Shown: in pieces, positions 62,540 to 64,000 of the stretch
How positions within the stretch are numbered: position 1 is the stretch's first letter
How the letters are laid out: every line of letters starts with the position of its first letter
Program-made: the position numbers and the translations under genes
The notes under the pieces: generated by a model
Told to the model about the DNA's origin: nothing
Databases searched by the model: none
Seen by the model: only the letters and a program-made list of their open reading frames with translations
Assembly: GCF_017487405.1 (NCBI RefSeq)
Contig: NZ_CP062222.1
Span: 186,001-250,000 of the forward strand
Source: Brevundimonas goettingensis
GTDB lineage: Bacteria > Pseudomonadota > Alphaproteobacteria > Caulobacterales > Caulobacteraceae
Direction: 5' to 3'
Length of the DNA stretch: 64,000 nucleotides

Positions 62540-63007
62540 TCAGCCGACCCGAAGTCGCCGACGTTCGAAGTGGTGATAGATCGACTCCACCGCGATTTCG
62601 ATGATCGAGCCGGCCAGCATCAGGGTCCAGAAGGCAGCGGTCGCGACATCAATGTGCGCTTGGGGGGCATCGATGTGGTTCAGCCACAGCAGCATTCCTC
62701 CCACGAAGAGCCAGGCCAGCGCCAGGATGATCTGGAGGATGACGGCGACCGGTCGGCGAGCGAACTTTTCGCGAAAACTCATGCCCGCGCTGAGGCTGCC
62801 CTCCAGACGGGCTTGCCGGTTGCTGTAGGCGATCACGAAGATCGCCCAGGCCAGCACCAGAGCGCCCGCACACCATGGCCCCCACGGGCGAATATCGAAC
62901 ACCGTATAGGCGCCGATGAAGGCCGCGACGGTGAATGCCGCGAACACCTTTGGCCAAGGGTCTGACCCCAGCCAGCGATTCATTCCATTTCGGGCGGCGT
63001 TTTCCAC
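62540..63007 (-). CDS. integral membrane protein, unknown
   Basis: A 155-residue protein with four membrane helices (about 22-40, 45-62, 88-110, 121-145). The start is a GTG at 63007; ATG at 62983 would give 147 residues. It begins only 46 bp from the capsid start on the other strand, so the two promoters or leaders overlap. Function unknown. It is the right-most gene of the inserted minus-strand block. Confidence 0.65.
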   Translation of the reverse strand: MENAARNGMNRWLGSDPWPKVFAAFTVAAFIGAYTVFDIRPWGPWCAGALVLAWAIFVIAYSNRQARLEGSLSAGMSFREKFARRPVAVILQIILALAWLFVGGMLLWLNHIDAPQAHIDVATAAFWTLMLAGSIIEIAVESIYHHFERRRLRVG

Positions 63008-63053
63008 GCCCCGATCCTGACCGCGTTACGGCGGTTTTTCAACCGGAGATATC

Positions 63054-64000
63054 ATGAAAGAGACCAAACAGGCCCCGGCCTATGCGCACGAGTCGGGGGC
63101 GCGCGCCGCCATGCATGAGATGATGGCGGCGTTCGAGGCGTTCAAAGGCGCCAATGACGCGCGGCTCGAGGAGATCGAGCGCAAGGCGTCGGCCGACACG
63201 CTGCTGGAAGAGAAGGTGGCGCGGATCGACCAGGCCATCGCCGGCGCCCAGGCGCGGCTGGACCGCGTGCTGAGCGAGGCGCGACGGCCGGAGCTGGGGG
63301 GCGTCGAGAGCCCCTCCGGCGGTTCGCGGTCTCCCTCGCCGTTTCACGGGGAGGAGAAGGCCGCCTGGGACGGCTATCTGCGCGCCGGCCAGTCGCATGG
63401 GCTGGAGTTGAAGGCCGGGCTGTCGACGGCGTCGAACTCGGCCGGCTATGTCGTGCCGGCGGAGACGGAGCGGGCCATCGAGCGACGTCTGATGGCGGGC
63501 TCTCCGATGCGCGAGATCGCCACGGTCAAGACGGTCGCCAACGGCCTGTATCGCAAGCCGGTCTCGACGGCGGGCGTGGTCGCGGGCTGGGTGGCGGAGA
63601 CCGCCGCGCGGCCCGAGACGGATCCGGCGACCCTGGCCCTGCTCGATTTCCCGGCGGCCGATCTCTACGCCTCGCCGGCCGCGACCCAGGCCCTGCTGGA
63701 CGACGCCCTGATCAATCTGGACGAGTGGCTGGCCGCCGAGGTCGAGGACGCCTTCGCCGCCCAGGAGACCACGGCCTTCGTGATCGGCGACGGGACCAAC
63801 AAGCCCAAGGGCTTCCTCAGCTATACGACGGTCGCCGACGCCAGCCAGACCTGGGGCCAGATCGGCTATATCGCCTCGGGCGCGGCGGGGGCCTTTTCCA
63901 GCAGCAGTCCGGCCGACAAGCTGATCGACCTGATCTATGCGCCCAAGGCCCAGTACCGGCCGAACGGGCGGTTCGTGATGAACCGCAAGACGGTCTCGGC
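63054..64000 (+). CDS. HK97-type major capsid protein, partial
   Basis: The first 315 codons of a capsid gene that continues past the window. The first 100 residues are a charged coiled coil (MAAFEAFKGANDARLEEIER), the delta domain that the prohead protease removes. The mature capsid fold begins near GLELKAGLSTASNSAGYVVP, with conserved YRKPVSTAGVVAGWVAET and GDGTNKPKGFL. It should form the T=3 head of a GTA or phage. It follows the minus-strand block instead of directly following the protease. Confidence 0.93.
   Translation, partial: MKETKQAPAYAHESGARAAMHEMMAAFEAFKGANDARLEEIERKASADTLLEEKVARIDQAIAGAQARLDRVLSEARRPELGGVESPSGGSRSPSPFHGEEKAAWDGYLRAGQSHGLELKAGLSTASNSAGYVVPAETERAIERRLMAGSPMREIATVKTVANGLYRKPVSTAGVVAGWVAETAARPETDPATLALLDFPAADLYASPAATQALLDDALINLDEWLAAEVEDAFAAQETTAFVIGDGTNKPKGFLSYTTVADASQTWGQIGYIASGAAGAFSSSSPADKLIDLIYAPKAQYRPNGRFVMNRKTVS

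Overview
This 64 kb window is high-GC DNA with dense, tightly packed genes and reads as the chromosome of an alphaproteobacterium of the family Caulobacteraceae, most likely Brevundimonas or a close relative. The evidence is a near-identical CtrA cell-cycle regulator with a C-terminal Ala-Ala degron, a ChpT phosphotransferase, MucR, FliI/FliJ, DUF2336 proteins, GANTC (CcrM) sites, and SOS boxes of the alphaproteobacterial GTTC-N7-GTTC type. All assignments come from reading protein motifs; no database search was run.

Layout. 1-9.4 kb: start of a DEAD-box helicase, a DUF1345 membrane protein, an ABC ATPase paired with a permease fused to an M1-type aminopeptidase, alaS and rraA. 9.4-16 kb: small membrane protein, an apparently frameshifted lipoprotein gene, an S41-like protease, recA with two SOS boxes, and an M28 peptidase with a membrane domain. 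16-18.9 kb: cheR, a CheY-like gene, chpT and cysQ. 19-22.6 kb: an esterase, small genes and a helical-repeat protein. 22.7-31 kb: four paralogous secreted gluzincin-like metalloproteases in one array, with prfC embedded in it. 31-36.4 kb: small conserved proteins, a membrane histidine kinase, sufE, and a two-gene HTH/DUF6456 operon. 36.5-41.4 kb: ctrA with a dense regulatory region, an MpaB-like oxygenase, a GH10 xylanase coupled to fliJ, and fliI. 41.4-56 kb: two hydrolases, a LytTR regulator, cysK, two DUF2336 genes flanking mucR, a Gln/Pro-rich secreted protein, an NMT1/SsuA-type ABC transporter, a 670 bp non-coding structured stretch, an ABC-F protein and a YcgN protein.

56.1-64 kb: the head module of a gene transfer agent (GTA) or related HK97-like phage: small upstream gene, terminase, spike-base and fibre-like genes, portal, small membrane/coiled-coil protein, prohead protease, and major capsid protein running off the end. 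It is unusual in carrying spike genes between terminase and portal, and three genes on the opposite strand between protease and capsid, one of them with a clean one-base frameshift.

How parts fit: ChpT passes phosphate to CtrA. CtrA half-sites and GANTC sites sit in front of ctrA, and CtrA-type half-sites in front of fliI. In Rhodobacter the same phosphorelay controls GTA production, so window genes for CtrA signalling, RecA and the GTA head may be functionally linked; that link is inference. Most long ORFs antisense to the genes above are high-GC shadows and are left out.
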